Positions 1-11,709 of a stretch of DNA of 64,000 nt are shown piece after piece. The position numbers were made by a program, and so were the translations under genes. This DNA comes from Daedaleopsis sinensis (taxonomy: Eukaryota > Basidiomycota > Agaricomycetes > Polyporales > Polyporaceae), in the NCBI GenBank assembly GCA_033807695.1, contig CM066303.1, positions 620,001 to 684,000 on the forward strand, read 5' to 3'. Within the stretch, counting starts at the first letter, position 1; each line of letters starts with the position of its first letter. The notes beneath the pieces are model-generated. The model saw only the letters and a program-made list of their open reading frames with translations, had not been told where the DNA came from and did not search any database.

Positions 1-1816
1 TACTTCGCTGAATCTTGGAACAGGTCTCTATCCCTCATCGCCCGAGATCCTCAGTCGCACAGGCATGCTCGAGATGATGTCTTGCCGAGATTTGAGGTAG
101 CTGACGGATCACATCAAATAAGCACACCTAGGACGAGTCCACGGTGAATCATAGAGATGGTGCGGACGGAAGTTGCATAATGGAATGTATTGCATTGAAG
201 GCGACGGGAATTAGATAGACAGGCGAGCGTACCGAGTCCCTATGCCACTGCCCCTGCTCTATCATCTTATTCGTCATTTCCATGTCCACTTCGCAGATAG
301 AGCACTTGTCGCGATGTTCTGCTGTACGAAGTCGGCCGCTAGTTGACAACCTTGAAACGACTCTTCATGCTTGTCGCGCCGGACCTGCCTTGAATCGAGT
401 TTGAATGACGCGCGGTGCGCCGGAGACTTGCAGTATTTGAGAGTAGCGGTGAGCGGCGGGTGTCTCTATCCAGCGAGCTTGTAGCACTAGAGGGTCGAGG
501 ATGAGGACGTTCATCCAGAAAGAGCTCAGGATGTGCGCAACGCGCGTACATAGGGTTAAGGTTGGAAAAGAAGACTCGTACGAGGACAAACCTCTGTGAG
601 CGCTCTCGCACTTCTACAGCTTGGGACACGAAGCTTCAAGTAAGTGTTTCTTTAACATCAAAAAAGTCGCGTACTTATCGCTGGTAACACCAGTTCGCGT
701 GAGTACGGCTGAATTACTGGAGGAAGCGTTGAGGCGAAAGCACTAGGTGATCTTTCGGCGTGCATTGATCATGTTGACAGGCGCATCGTCGAAAAAGCTG
801 ACCTCGAGGGTTTTCACAGGTGTTGTAGGCCATTCTTCGTCCTGTACAGAAGAGAGCCAGCAATCTGCTGAACCACATGAGGGGCGCATACGGCGTCCGC
901 CCGCAGGAGAGTCCACAAGTCTGACACGTCACCGAGGTGGGTCGACGTCAAGACACAAATTTTTCGGTATACGTACATATCTCAATCTCGCTGCCCCATA
1001 TCTCGCCATTGAATGTCACGAATTCATTGAGGGGCTGATTCTTGTGATTGCGGTAAGCATCTTCCTGCAAAAGTGCGTAAGTCCGTTTTTAATCTTCATC
1101 GAGGAGGCCGGGGCGCGGGGTTCTCGCTAAACAACCCCTGACCTGCAGACATAGGTAGGATCCTGCGAGTCGACTGATTCAGAGTCCCCAATACGCAAAT
1201 TACTCAGATATGCAGGGCAGCCTCGAGCGACTCGACTGCTCATTCGGCGATGTGGACGTAGACATGCTGAATCGACAGCATGGCTTCCTCTTGCTGGGAC
1301 TCAGTTCGGGCCCATCATCGTGAGTACACCATATTCGCACGAAGCTCAGGTAGTAAACTACTCAAAAGTTGAAACAGCGTAGAGTTCGACTTCTGAACGA
1401 CTGCATCGAGAGAATCGATGTTCGACGCCGAGAAGATCGAACTGCATGGACTGTACAGTCCGACCACAAATAGCGGCTCAAAAAGCTTTGCTTGCGAGAG
1501 ATAAGGGTGGTTCCGTTCTGTACGCATTGCGCGGTATGGACATGTCAACGACATGTTTGGGGTTCTCAAAGCTGACAGGCCACTGCGCTCAGCCTATATA
1601 GGCCACTCGAAGTGGACAATGACAGCCTCCCTCCTCCTCCACAAAATCATCCTCACAATCTACGACACAGAGGATCTCTGCGACGTGCGCGCGAGCCGCA
1701 AGACCACGCAACAACACGTTCGGATGGACGAGCATATGAGCGGCGCACCTCGAATATACCAAAGCCACAACCACAGGCTCTGGGCCACACATCCTTCGAC
1801 GTCTCGACGCCCGCTC
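1..1816. repeat. Left arm of a large imperfect inverted repeat
   Basis: Read in reverse complement, this stretch matches about 9136-10990 along its whole length with many substitutions and small gaps. Anchor matches include the segment near 20-75 (mirrored near 10905-10980), 330-480 (mirrored near 10500-10645), 900-1110 (mirrored near 9855-10050) and 1745-1816 (mirrored near 9136-9210). The arm still matches at base 1, so it probably continues left of the window. Both arms keep a similar open frame (here about 903-1110 on the plus strand) that translates to related peptides sharing HRGGSTSR and FIEEAGA, so the unit may contain a decayed gene. The family is not recognised. Confidence 0.75.
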
Positions 1817-2204
1817 CCATCCTCGTATTCTTGCCCACTTCGTCTTGTTGTCTTGATGTATGTCGCGGCTTGAACTGCTTGTGCACTGGTTCCCGCTCGA
1901 AGCGGAAGGTTCGACCACGACCCCGCTACCCGGGTCTTGCAGGTGGTCTAGAGGTGCGAGATGTCGTCCGTCAGCAGAGACATATTAGTGACAGAGGTGA
2001 GCTCCTAAGGAAGGCGAGTTCATGTCCATCCAGTTAAAGATAGAGGAACGGGCGCGGGCCGAACGGGGGGTGGACCCCAGGACGGTCGCCTCGCGTCAAA
2101 GCGGTTCAACTCGGTCACGTTACACGAGTGAGCCATTTATCTTGCACCGTGTCGCGTCTGCCTCTTCCCTCACCTTGCTTGTGACCATCGCGCTCCCTCG
2201 TCTC

Positions 2205-2470
2205 CCTCCCTCCTCCCTGTCCATTTTATGCCCCAGCTGGCTCTTGGTGTGTACCGCGCTATACCCTGAATACATCTACACCCATCCTATCCCTCCTCTC
2301 TACTGCTCGAAAGGCGTAACCAATCCGAAACACGTCTCGCATCCATCCTCTCTCTGCATTTTCTACATCGCCTGGTTCTTGGTGTGTACCGTGCTATACC
2401 TCAAACACATCTCTACACACCCTCTCCTCCTCTATACCCCACAGAAGTGTAACCAATCGGTTGCACGTCT
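2205..2470. repeat. Imperfect tandem duplication of about 130 bp
   Basis: Two adjacent pyrimidine-rich units, about 2205-2336 and 2341-2470, share blocks in the same order: CTTGGTGTGTACCG, GCTATACC, a CTCCTCTCTAC-like block, GTAACCAATC and CACGTCT. No gene is recognised in 1817-2680. The tandem lies in the 5' flank of the zinc-finger gene that starts at 2681. Confidence 0.7.
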
Positions 2471-2680
2471 TCCCTGAGTCGGTGAGTCTCAGCCACACAT
2501 CCTCGACCAGCATCCCTATCCTCATTGCGCACGCCCCTTGTCTCCTAGAAGTGACACAACGACTCTCTCACTGAACGAAGGTCCCCATATACCTTAATCA
2601 GTGAGTCCCTCCTAACCCATCTTTGCTTGTGTTCATGCGACACCGTCCTCGTCTCACAGACCCAATTCAACTACTGGAAG

Positions 2681-4578
2681 ATGGCGTCTGTCGCGGCCTC
2701 AGAGTGCGAGTACGCCGCCGAAAGTGACGTTGAGATGTGGCAAGCGTTCTACGACGTAAACGGGGCAGACACGCTTGTGCGCTCGCGTTCACCACGAATC
2801 TCAGTGAGTCCACGGTTCCTTCAATGCGCCCGCATCTAGTGTCTGAGCCTATCGCTTAGACTACACCCCCGCCTTCCGAAGAGGAAGAGGAAGAGGAAGA
2901 GGAAGAGGAAGAGGAAGAGGAAGAGGAAGAGGAAGAGGAAGAGGAAGAGAGCGTAGCGGACGCGCACGATGAAGTCAGCGAGGACGAGCTCGAGTACGAA
3001 TCTTCCTGTTCCGCCTCGTCGCAGGCTCCATCACCCCAACACGCCTCGACCATTCTCCCTCACCCTGCCGACGAGCCCGTCGCCGGCCCCTCCCGTCTCG
3101 CGCCATCCGACCATGAGCTATCCACTCTCGTCCCACTGGAAACCAACGTGGCGATCCCGCCGGCGTCGCAACGCGCGGCTCGCGCACACAAGCGTGCCAT
3201 GTCCGACTCCGACTCTGCGTCCGCGTCCGAGGCACAAGAGGGACGTACGTGTCGTCGTCCCCAGCGGAAGCGGGCCCGGCGGGGCCCGGCGTTGCCGCAG
3301 CCGATCCTCGATGCTCGTGCGTCTTCAGATGAGGAAGACTCTGGCTCCGACTATGAGGCGTCGGCGAAGAAGAAGAAGGGCGCAAAGGCAAAGAAGGGCA
3401 AAGCGCGTGCCACCACTCCGCTGCCTCGCGCGTCGCGGGCCACACGCTCGAAAGAACCTGTGGCCTCCACTTCCACTACACAGGCCTCTCAGCGGCGAAC
3501 GCGCGCAGCTGCCCGTGCCAACTTTGCGGCGAGTGTCCAGGACTCTGCGGAGGAGGAGGAGACGCCGCAGACGGAGAAGCACGGCGGGGACTCGGTCGCG
3601 GCGCCGTCGCCTCCGAGACGCACGCTTCGTTCGCGCGTCGTACTACCCGCGGACCCCACGCCGAGTGTCCGTGACTCGGAGGAAGGCGCCGCGCACTCCG
3701 AGCACGAAGAGCCTGGGGCCAAGACATGGAGTAAACGTCCGGTTACTCCGGCACCCCCTAAGCAAAAAACAAAGGGGAAAGGGCGAGCGAAGGCGGACAA
3801 GGCGGATAGTAGGAAGCGGCTCAATGATGCGGAGGCAACGCTTCTCCGTACCAGAGACCTCATACCTTGTCCCATGGACGTGGCGTGCGGGGCGCAGTTG
3901 AACCCCAACGAGATCGCGACCTATCTCGGCGTCCGGGACCACCTTCGCGTGCACATCAATCCGAACTACGTGCCCAAGGACCTGAACTCGAGCAAGGAGA
4001 ACTCGAGCAAGGAGGGGAGGGGGAAGAAAGAGAAGAAGGCGCACGGTCCGAAGGTCGACACGTCGGCCAAAATCTACTTTTGCCCCGTCCAGAAGTGCAG
4101 GATCCTCAAACCTTTCACCATGCACACTCTCGTTCGGCATGTCGAGTCTAAGCATCTCGGGTGGAAGTACTTGTGCCCGGATCCGCGATGTGGGAAGTCG
4201 TTCAGTCGGCTCGACGCCCTCACGTCCGACCACATGAAGTCCACACAGGAGACTGGCAAGGAAGAGCACATCACCAGTGAGTGTTCATCTATTAGCGTCT
4301 GATATTAGCATCAAGCTGATCCCCCCGTTTGCGTAGAGGAGGAGTTGGAAGATCTTCTTCCGATCTCTGCTAACTTTGAGGACCTGAAAAAGCGTGTGGC
4401 GCGATATATGGACCGCAAGAAGAAATCTGACAGTAACGCCGGCATGGTCGACGAGGCGGAGTCGTCCATGCGTGGAGAGGAGGCTGGAGTTGATCAAGAG
4501 GACGCCTACGCCGCCGACGAGGATTTGGAGCCGGAGGAGCCTGTTGGCTGCGACTCCGACTCGGAGTACGACGAGTAG
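2681..4578 (+). CDS. C2H2-type zinc-finger nuclear protein with acidic and basic low-complexity regions
   Basis: Three exons (2681-2803, 2860-4276, 4337-4578) give 593 aa; phases join cleanly and the first ATG of the frame is used. Near the N-terminus is a run of 24 Glu, followed by Ser/Asp-rich acidic stretches and Lys/Arg-rich blocks such as KKKKGAKAKKGKARA that look like nuclear targeting signals. Cys/His motifs lie in the C-terminal third: a spaced Cys pair and His pair from C378, a finger from C449 with C-x4-C-x13-H-x4-H spacing, and a second from C480 in which the last His is missing. The tail is acidic (DSDSEYDE). A DNA-binding or chromatin role is inferred from composition and fingers. 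I do not recognise a named orthologue. It lies inside the inverted repeat, transcribed toward the DUF6533 gene. Confidence 0.8.
2878..2949 (+). repeat. GAAGAG hexanucleotide microsatellite coding poly-Glu
   Basis: Twelve copies of GAA GAG in frame in exon 2 of the zinc-finger gene, encoding 24 consecutive Glu. A repeat this pure is prone to length change, so the acidic tract probably varies between strains. Confidence 0.95.
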
Positions 4579-5935
4579 ACGTCGCAGGACGAGGGTCCGT
4601 GGACGAGCGAGGCTGCTGATACCCCTGCTGTCGAGTGCTGCTGGCAGCTTCTTGACTCGCCCTCGCCTCTAGCTTGTCCGGCTCACGATCAGAGGCACTA
4701 CTGCTCACGATGATATGCTACTAATCCATCCTTTGCGCTACCCTTGTTGTACCTATACCCACATACACTCACTGTATTCACTCCACTGTATCATACGTAC
4801 TTCCACCTCATCGAAACCATCTCCCGCCCTGTCGACAGCGCTTTTTGTGACATAGGTCACGTTTTTGTGAGTGTTCGTGTCGGCCGCGGCATTAAGTCCG
4901 AGTCGGTGAGATCCTTCAGCCTCAATCACGACCCACGACGTCCGTAGCGTTTCTCCTCACGGTCTCATCAGGTACCTGACCACTCCGCACGATGGATAGC
5001 GAGGCGACTTCAGGTGTGGAAGGGCAGCATCGATTCCATCTTCAACACTTAGCAAGCGGCCCGCGGTTGCGGACGGTACTCTGACTACCCCTAGTACTGT
5101 TTCCGGGTGAGACGACCTTCGATCAACAATCCTGCAAAAGACTGACTATGGGTCAGAGAGCGATACTTCCATAGGACACTCGGTCATTCGGACATCTTGC
5201 ATTAGGACGACAACACTGACTCCTCGGTATAGATCGATGACTGTGAGTACTCTCTCCTGGGCCAGGTTGAACTTAATGTCATACATAAAAGTCACTGCGA
5301 TCTGATACTATCTTATGATGCACAGTGATTCTCGGTCGAGTCGCCATCACCCATCCATGTTGACGGCGCTGCATCAACACCACTGGCATCATAGCACACC
5401 GCCTCCACATGCTATGCCTCAAGTAATAGTGTATCACGACAATCTCGTCCCCGCGACCACAATGCGGTGTGTCCATAAGTTGTTGTGCCTGGTTGCCCTC
5501 ACACTGAGCGGTCGAAGCAAACTCGTGGCTAACCCTCGACTCACCTCAGATCATTCGCACGCCCACTCTGACCTCCGACATCACTATACCCGGGACTTCT
5601 GCTACTGAGATCGCCGACACGTTCATGGATGCAATACAAGCTTCTGGACTTCTCACGCTCGCCCAAAACGCCATGTACACCTGTACAGCTCGTGTTCGCG
5701 AACATTAAGAGCGCTCTCCCGAGAGCCTCGCCCACTACAGACGCCGGATGGCATCGGCTCAGTGCTGCTCCCGCAACCCGAAGGGACATTCGTATACTAC
5801 GGCCACAAGCTGCATCCGTGATCCGTCAGCTCCGTCAGAGCCAGGTTGGAGGTATATCTAGGCACTTGGACCAAGACCGGGCAAGCAAAGTACACTCTGT
5901 TCCGCTCAACAGTACTACTCATCTGTAACTTCTCC
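4579..5935. other. Intergenic, no gene recognised
   Basis: About 1.36 kb between the zinc-finger stop and the DUF6533 start. Short open frames occur on both strands, but none has splice-linked continuation or a family motif. I see no RNA gene or clear repeat. Confidence 0.5.
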
Positions 5936-7705
5936 ATGTCGTCAGGCTTGACATCGCTCTATGAGGCAGTGTGAGTGCAGCCTTACTTACTGCTTGCTAC
6001 GTGAAATATTGACGTCTTCCTACAGATTCGTTGGAAACGCGTGCGGAATCGCGGTAACATGTAAGCCTAGTCGTTAGAGCTTACAGTGCGGTACGAGATC
6101 CTAATTCCTTGCACACTACAGCGCTCCTCGTGTACGACTGGTGCTCCTTGTTCTGCAAGGAGATCGACCTCTTCTGGCGGACACCGTGGACGAGCGCCGC
6201 ATCAATATTATACTTCTTCAACCGTTACTCTATCCTACTCGAGTGGTGTTTAGGCATGATCACCATACGGCCCGTATCGGATCTGGTGAGTTACTAAGTC
6301 ACAATTATAGGTCTAATACAGAGGCTGATATATGCTGCAGAGGTACGTTGTAGCCTCGATGCATGATGAATAACTGAACTTGACGTCACACTGGTAGTTG
6401 TCGAGGACTGTACTACACAGAGCTGCTCCTTGGTTATATTTTCATGCTCGGACCCGCACGTAGGTGCTTCCACTTGTCAAGATTATTAGTGCTGAGATCT
6501 AATGATTGAGTTATACTAGTGTTCTCTTCCCTGCGAGTGTACGCCCTCACGGAACAGCGGAGACCGCTGGCTGGACTTGTACTCGTACTGGCCCTTGTGC
6601 CTCTGTTCATCAACGCGGCAAGTGCCAGTGTATCCCACTTGAAGCTTGAGCACTCTATTGACACAATATGCATTACAGGCTACTGTCTACCAATCGCACC
6701 CCGTGAATCTGGACCCGCCCTACAACTGCTATCTAGACTCCTCAACGCCTCGAGATCTCGCTATCATGTACGTATTTGGCCTCTTCCAATCTGCCGTATG
6801 GAGCTGATCTATGAGTCACACCGGCATTAGATGTGCGTGCTGTCCCTTAGCTATTGTCGTCGTAGAAGCAGGACTCACCCGGAGGCGTTCCATCTGCCAG
6901 TGACGTTTCTGTCGCGTGCCGCGCCCACACTTGCGGACTTGATCGTCGTCACGGTCACTTGGCGCGCGACGTACAGGGCCAGTAGACTTACCGCGCAGAC
7001 ACTCACCCACAGCCACCGGCCGTCATTCAACCAAATCATGCTGCACAATGGTGTGTATTCAAACCTCCCGAATCTTCGGCACTATGCTGATCCTACCCTC
7101 GACCAGGCTGCATATACTTCATGTGAGTCACAAGCTCCCTTCAGCACCCATGTTCGCCGGGTGCAGGATGATGCAGGACGCTCACCTGGCATGACAGTGT
7201 CCTTGCGACGCTCAACATCCTCCACATCACTCTGACTGCGCTCTCGGTGAGTATCCGGCATGTGTTAGCTCTCGGTTTCAAGGGCTCACCGTCTCCGTCA
7301 ACCTCGGCAGTTCAAATCCCCCGCGGCCTCTGAGAGCTACGTGATCATCTTCATCGACCCGTACGTCCGAGTCCTCTACGACTAGCATGCCTTGACGCAG
7401 TGTGACTGAACGCCGCTCGCCTGTTCGCTGTTCGCCTGCCATGGATCCACAGGATCGCGTCAATCCTCGTCTGCCGCTTCCTCATCAGCCTGCAAGATAC
7501 CAACCGGCACACACAGTCCGCGTCTGCGTCGTTCTCCGTCTCCATCTCCTTCAATACGCTGGAGTTGAACGGCTCGCGTCTGGGTGCGTTCGATGGAGAG
7601 TTCGGGGTCCCGGTGCATCTCGGAGCCGTCCCACTCAGCCCGGAGTCGGCTGTTGACTCTTCTGCTTCTGTTTCTAGCGCTATAGAAGTGAGGCAGCACT
7701 CTTAA
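5936..7705 (+). CDS. DUF6533 family integral membrane protein
   Basis: Intron-rich gene for a multi-pass membrane protein. The DUF6533 signature is clear across exons 1-3 (5936-5970, 6026-6060, 6122-6285): a short start MSSGLTSLYEAV, then a helix ending LLVYDW, then a charged loop leading to FNRYSILL. Later exons give SCRGLYYTELL, VFSSLRVYALT with a following hydrophobic helix, LADLIVVTVTWRATYR, LATLNILHITLTALS and RIASILVCRFLISLQD, which are the usual landmarks of this family. The C-terminal tail is Ser-rich and ends at TAA 7703-7705. Function is unknown; a receptor-like role has been suggested for such families but nothing here tests it. Exon borders near 6286-6400 and 6830-7240 are uncertain: the phase closes at 6286-6397 only if a 2-nt micro-exon (AG between CTGCAG and GTACGT) is used. 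Confidence 0.75.
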
Positions 7706-9135
7706 CGTGGATCGAGTGGGTGTGCAAAAGAGGGCGGGGGAAGTGGAGAAGACATAATACTATACTGTGATCGCATAAGTAGACCAGGAACGTGTTCTCT
7801 TTAAATTCCATGTCCCATATATACCGATGATCTCTGCGTGCGTACCAGTGGACTCCTGATGTTTGACTGTAGAAGATACTTAGAGAGAGCAAACAGAGAT
7901 GAGAGCGGGGATATAATGCAGTTGTTACAAGACGAGTGGTTATAAGACGACTCGGAGAGGAAGTTGTAGGATTTGGAGATCGAAAGCAAATCTGAGAAGA
8001 TGTAAGGATCATTTAACACATACACGAGAGACATGTCCGGCCCAAAATCACCACAGTGGGGACGACTCTGCGCAGTGCTAGCCTACGATTCAACGCCAAC
8101 CGGGGATAGCTGCTGTTCGACCTCCTTCGCCTCCAGCTCCTCCGCATATAGATCCAGCACCTTCATGGCCGACGAAGACCTCGCCGTACGCGGCGCAGCT
8201 AGAGTTAAACGAGACATACAGTCGTAACTCATCTGAGTCGGACGACTCTCCGTACTAAGCTCGTAGTAGCATCTTAGGATGCAGGTCCTCGCGAGCTGTG
8301 TATTCGCTCTACCTTGTATCAATATCTGCATTAAATGTGTCGATCCTATGAATCTGAGCTGGGTGTGCGTGCGTGATGATGGAGAGCAAAGGAAGAGCTC
8401 GTGAGGACCTCACCTTTGTCTCACACTGTCTCTTTTTACGCACAAAATGTCACGCCTCTGGACCACCTGCAAGAACCGGTTTGCGGGATTGTGGGCGACC
8501 TGCTGCTCCGGACTAGAAACACGGCACCAGCAGCTCGAGCCGCACGAATCCGCAAGACGATAAGACGAAGGCGGATATGAAACGACAGACACACCTTCTA
8601 CCTCTGGCATACCGGGAGGTCGAGGAGCACCGCGAGGTGTCGAATCAGCGGTGCGGTCTTCACGGGTTGGCCCGCGGCCGACGACGACCAGCCGTTCCGG
8701 AGCTGCTTGGGGGATCTACTTGGGAAAGCCTATCGGACGTGTGAGCACAAAAGTCATTGAGATCGCAGACACAGGGAGTTGAGTGGACGAGACGAGAGGT
8801 GGGCAACGAACAGAACATGATAAGCGATATGGAAGGAGTGGAGACGGAATAGCGAGGGGGCGGGGACTGAAGAGCAAGAGAGAGGACGTACAGCTGATGC
8901 CACACTTGCAGTATGTCTTGCTCAACAGCGGCCGCTTCGTGTGGGGCGTCTTCTCGAGCACACGCACGATAGCCTATCACAAAGCACGATGAGCTCCTCG
9001 TTCGTCTGGTTCCGAGGTTCCCGTCCCGCCAATTTCCTGTCGCTGCTCAGTCATGTGCAGCTAATCGACCGTGCGCACCTCGGATCGTCCCAACAATCCC
9101 GGCCTGGGTCGTCCATAATCACCTCCGTCGTGAGC
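7706..9135. other. Intergenic, no gene recognised
   Basis: About 1.4 kb between the DUF6533 stop and the right repeat arm. The longest frames (for example 8083-8331 minus and 8660-8980 minus) show no motif I recognise and no convincing splice partners. It may hold decayed sequence; nothing is supported. Confidence 0.4.
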
Positions 9136-10990
9136 GCCGAGGGTCGGAGCGGCATCGAAGATTGTGTAGTCTAGGACGTGTGGTTGTGGCTTTGGTCCGT
9201 TCGAGGTGAGCCGTTCATGCGCTCGTCTATCAGAATGTGCTGTTGCGCGGTTTTGCGGCTCTCGTGCACATCGCGGAGATCCTTTGTGTCATAATTGTGA
9301 GGGTGGTTTCATGGACGAGGGAGAGTTTCATGGTCCACTTCGTGTGGCATATACAGACTGAGCGCAATGGCCGTCAGCTTTGAAGAACCCCAGACATTGT
9401 CGGTGACGTGCCCATACCGCGCAATGATATGTACAGAGCGGATCTAACCTGGGCCTTACCTTTTGCAAGCGAAGCTTCAAGTTCGTGAGCCGCTATTTGT
9501 GGTCGGGCTATAAAGTCCATGCAGTCTCATCTTCTCGGCGTCGAACATCAATTTTCTGGATACAGTCATTGTCGAAGTCTATGCTAATTCGTCGTTTGAG
9601 TCAGTCCACTACCTGAGCCTCGTGTAGACATGGAGTACTCACGACGATGGGCCTCGCCAAGTCATGGCCAGAGTAAGCCATGCTGTCAAATCAGCACATC
9701 CACGTCCACATTTCCGAATGAGTAGTCGACTCGCTCGAGTCTAGCCTGCTTCCTTGGGTGAGTTGGCATATTCCGTGACTCTGAATTGACTCACTCGAAG
9801 GAGCTCAACCCGTGTTTGCAGGTCAGGGTTATTGGGCGAACGAGCCCCGCACCGGCCTCTTCGATGAAGACTAGAATAGGACTTACCCACTCTTGCACGA
9901 GGATGCAAGCTGCACTCATGAGAATCAGCTCTTCTAAGAGTCCGTAACATTTGATGGCGAAATATGGGGCAGTGAGACTGAGATGTGTAGGTATGCCGAA
10001 GATTTTGAGTCTTGACGTCGACCCACCACGGTGATGTGTCGGACTCACCTGCAGGCGGACGACCGGTGTCCGCCCCTGATGTGGTTCAGCAGATCGCTGA
10101 CTCTACTCGGTATATGACGAAGAATGGCCTACAACACCTGTGAAAAGTCTCGAGATCAGCTTTTGCGATGATGCGCCTGTCAACATGATCGATGCACGAC
10201 GAAAGACCACCTAGTGCTTTCTCCAGCTCGTCTCCTCCAGCAATTCAGCTGTACTCGCACGACTTGGAGTTACCAGCGATCTTACGGTACGCGGATTTTT
10301 CCGATCTTAAAGAAACACTTACTTGGTGTCCCAAGCTGTAGAAGTGGGAGAGCGGCAGAGAGCTCGCAGAGGTTTCTCTTTCAACCCTAACCCTATGTAC
10401 GCGCGGCGACCCCCGGACCCTGCCCGGACCTGCCTGGACCCATCTTGAGCTCTTTCTGGATAACGTCCTCATCCTCGACCCCTCTGGTGCTGGCAGCTGC
10501 AAGCTCGCTGGATAGAGACACCTGTCGCTCATCGTCACTCTTCCATCCTACGAGCCTCCGGCACACCGCACGTCCTTTAGATTCGATCAAGGCAGGCCGG
10601 GCGCGACAAGCACGAAGAGTCGTTTCAAGGTTGTCAAGTAGCGGCCAACTTTGTACAGCAGAACATCGCGGCAAGTGCTCTATCTTCGGAGCGGACACGG
10701 AAATGGCGAATAGGAGGATAGTGCAAGGGCAATGACATAGGGACCTGGTGTGCTCACCTGTCTATCTAATTCCCGTCACTTTCCACGCACCTCCGTCCGC
10801 ACCATCCCTTTGATTCACCTTCCTAGGTGTGTCTATACGATGTGACCCGTCAACTACCGTAAAGAAGTGTTTGCTGATCTCGATGACTCCGCAAACATCA
10901 ATCATCTCGAGCATGCGTGTGCGACTGTGAGGATCTCGGGCGATGAGGGGTAGAGACTTGCCCTCAAGATTCAGCGAGGTACTTGGCGAT
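9136..10990. repeat. Right arm of the large imperfect inverted repeat
   Basis: Reverse-complement partner of 1-1816. The minus-strand frame 9791-10048 gives a peptide related to the one at about 903-1110 plus, sharing HRGGSTSR, FGI, APY and FIEEAGA. A second shared frame lies at about 10762-11118 minus, where SLPLIARDP and VDGSH recur in the left arm near 25-140 as SLSLIARDP and ADGSH. The left arm has more stop codons than the right. This suggests an ancient duplicated gene in both arms, better kept here. The family is not recognised. Confidence 0.7.
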
Positions 10991-11709
10991 TTTTTCCCCG
11001 TACATGCTACATCAGCTGCGCATTTTCGTCGCTCTAGTTTGGGCCGGGGATGATGGAAGAACTTGGTACGCCCACCTGTCTTTGCAACCCGAATGACTTC
11101 TAATTCATTGTGTTCCACTGTGAGTAATAATATGTTTAAATATTTACGCTTACTCGGACCTCGCCACCGTGCACAATGACCTGCTACATGGAGCTCCTAA
11201 TCAGATAACTCGGCATTGCTCGATCCCCGCTTCATGCAATCCATGAGAAGAATGTCGGTCGAGGGAGGCTAGCCCAACGGATTTTCCTTCCGGGTCGGCA
11301 TACCGCACGAGGAATATACGGACGTCTTTCATTCAACTTGTCTGTTGTCTTTCTCCGTTGGCATGGCGGACGCACCACAGGACAGCTGTACAGCAGCTGC
11401 GTGCCTATACGATGGTGCTTCCTAATAGCGTCATCTGCCGAGGCCCGAGGGTGGAAGGCGGCTATGTTACCGTAGCGGGTCCGGAAGCAGAATCGCGCTC
11501 ACCGTAACCCAACCGCCATGCTCTCCGGGTCCCCACCTCTCACACGGATCAGGGAACGGTTATGTTGACCAAATCACTGATGAGCATGACGACAGCGTCA
11601 TGGCGAACACGACCGATCTTCGTATCTTGCGGTAAGTATGCATACTTATGGGCGCCGAAGGGTGCCTTATAACGACCAGTGTGCGCAATCAGGTCGCTGC
11701 AAACCCACC
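10991..11709. other. Intergenic and esterase 5' flank
   Basis: A minus-strand open frame running from 11118 into the right arm (to 10762, about 118 codons) is the only coding candidate; it matches no family I know. The rest is the upstream region of the carboxylesterase. A TTATAA at 11665-11670, about 40 bp before the start codon, is a weak TATA candidate. Confidence 0.4.

Noticed and set aside
2856..3053. Minus-strand open frame with a long poly-Ser run
   Set aside because: It is the antisense of the GAAGAG repeat in the zinc-finger exon; the plus strand has the spliced gene.
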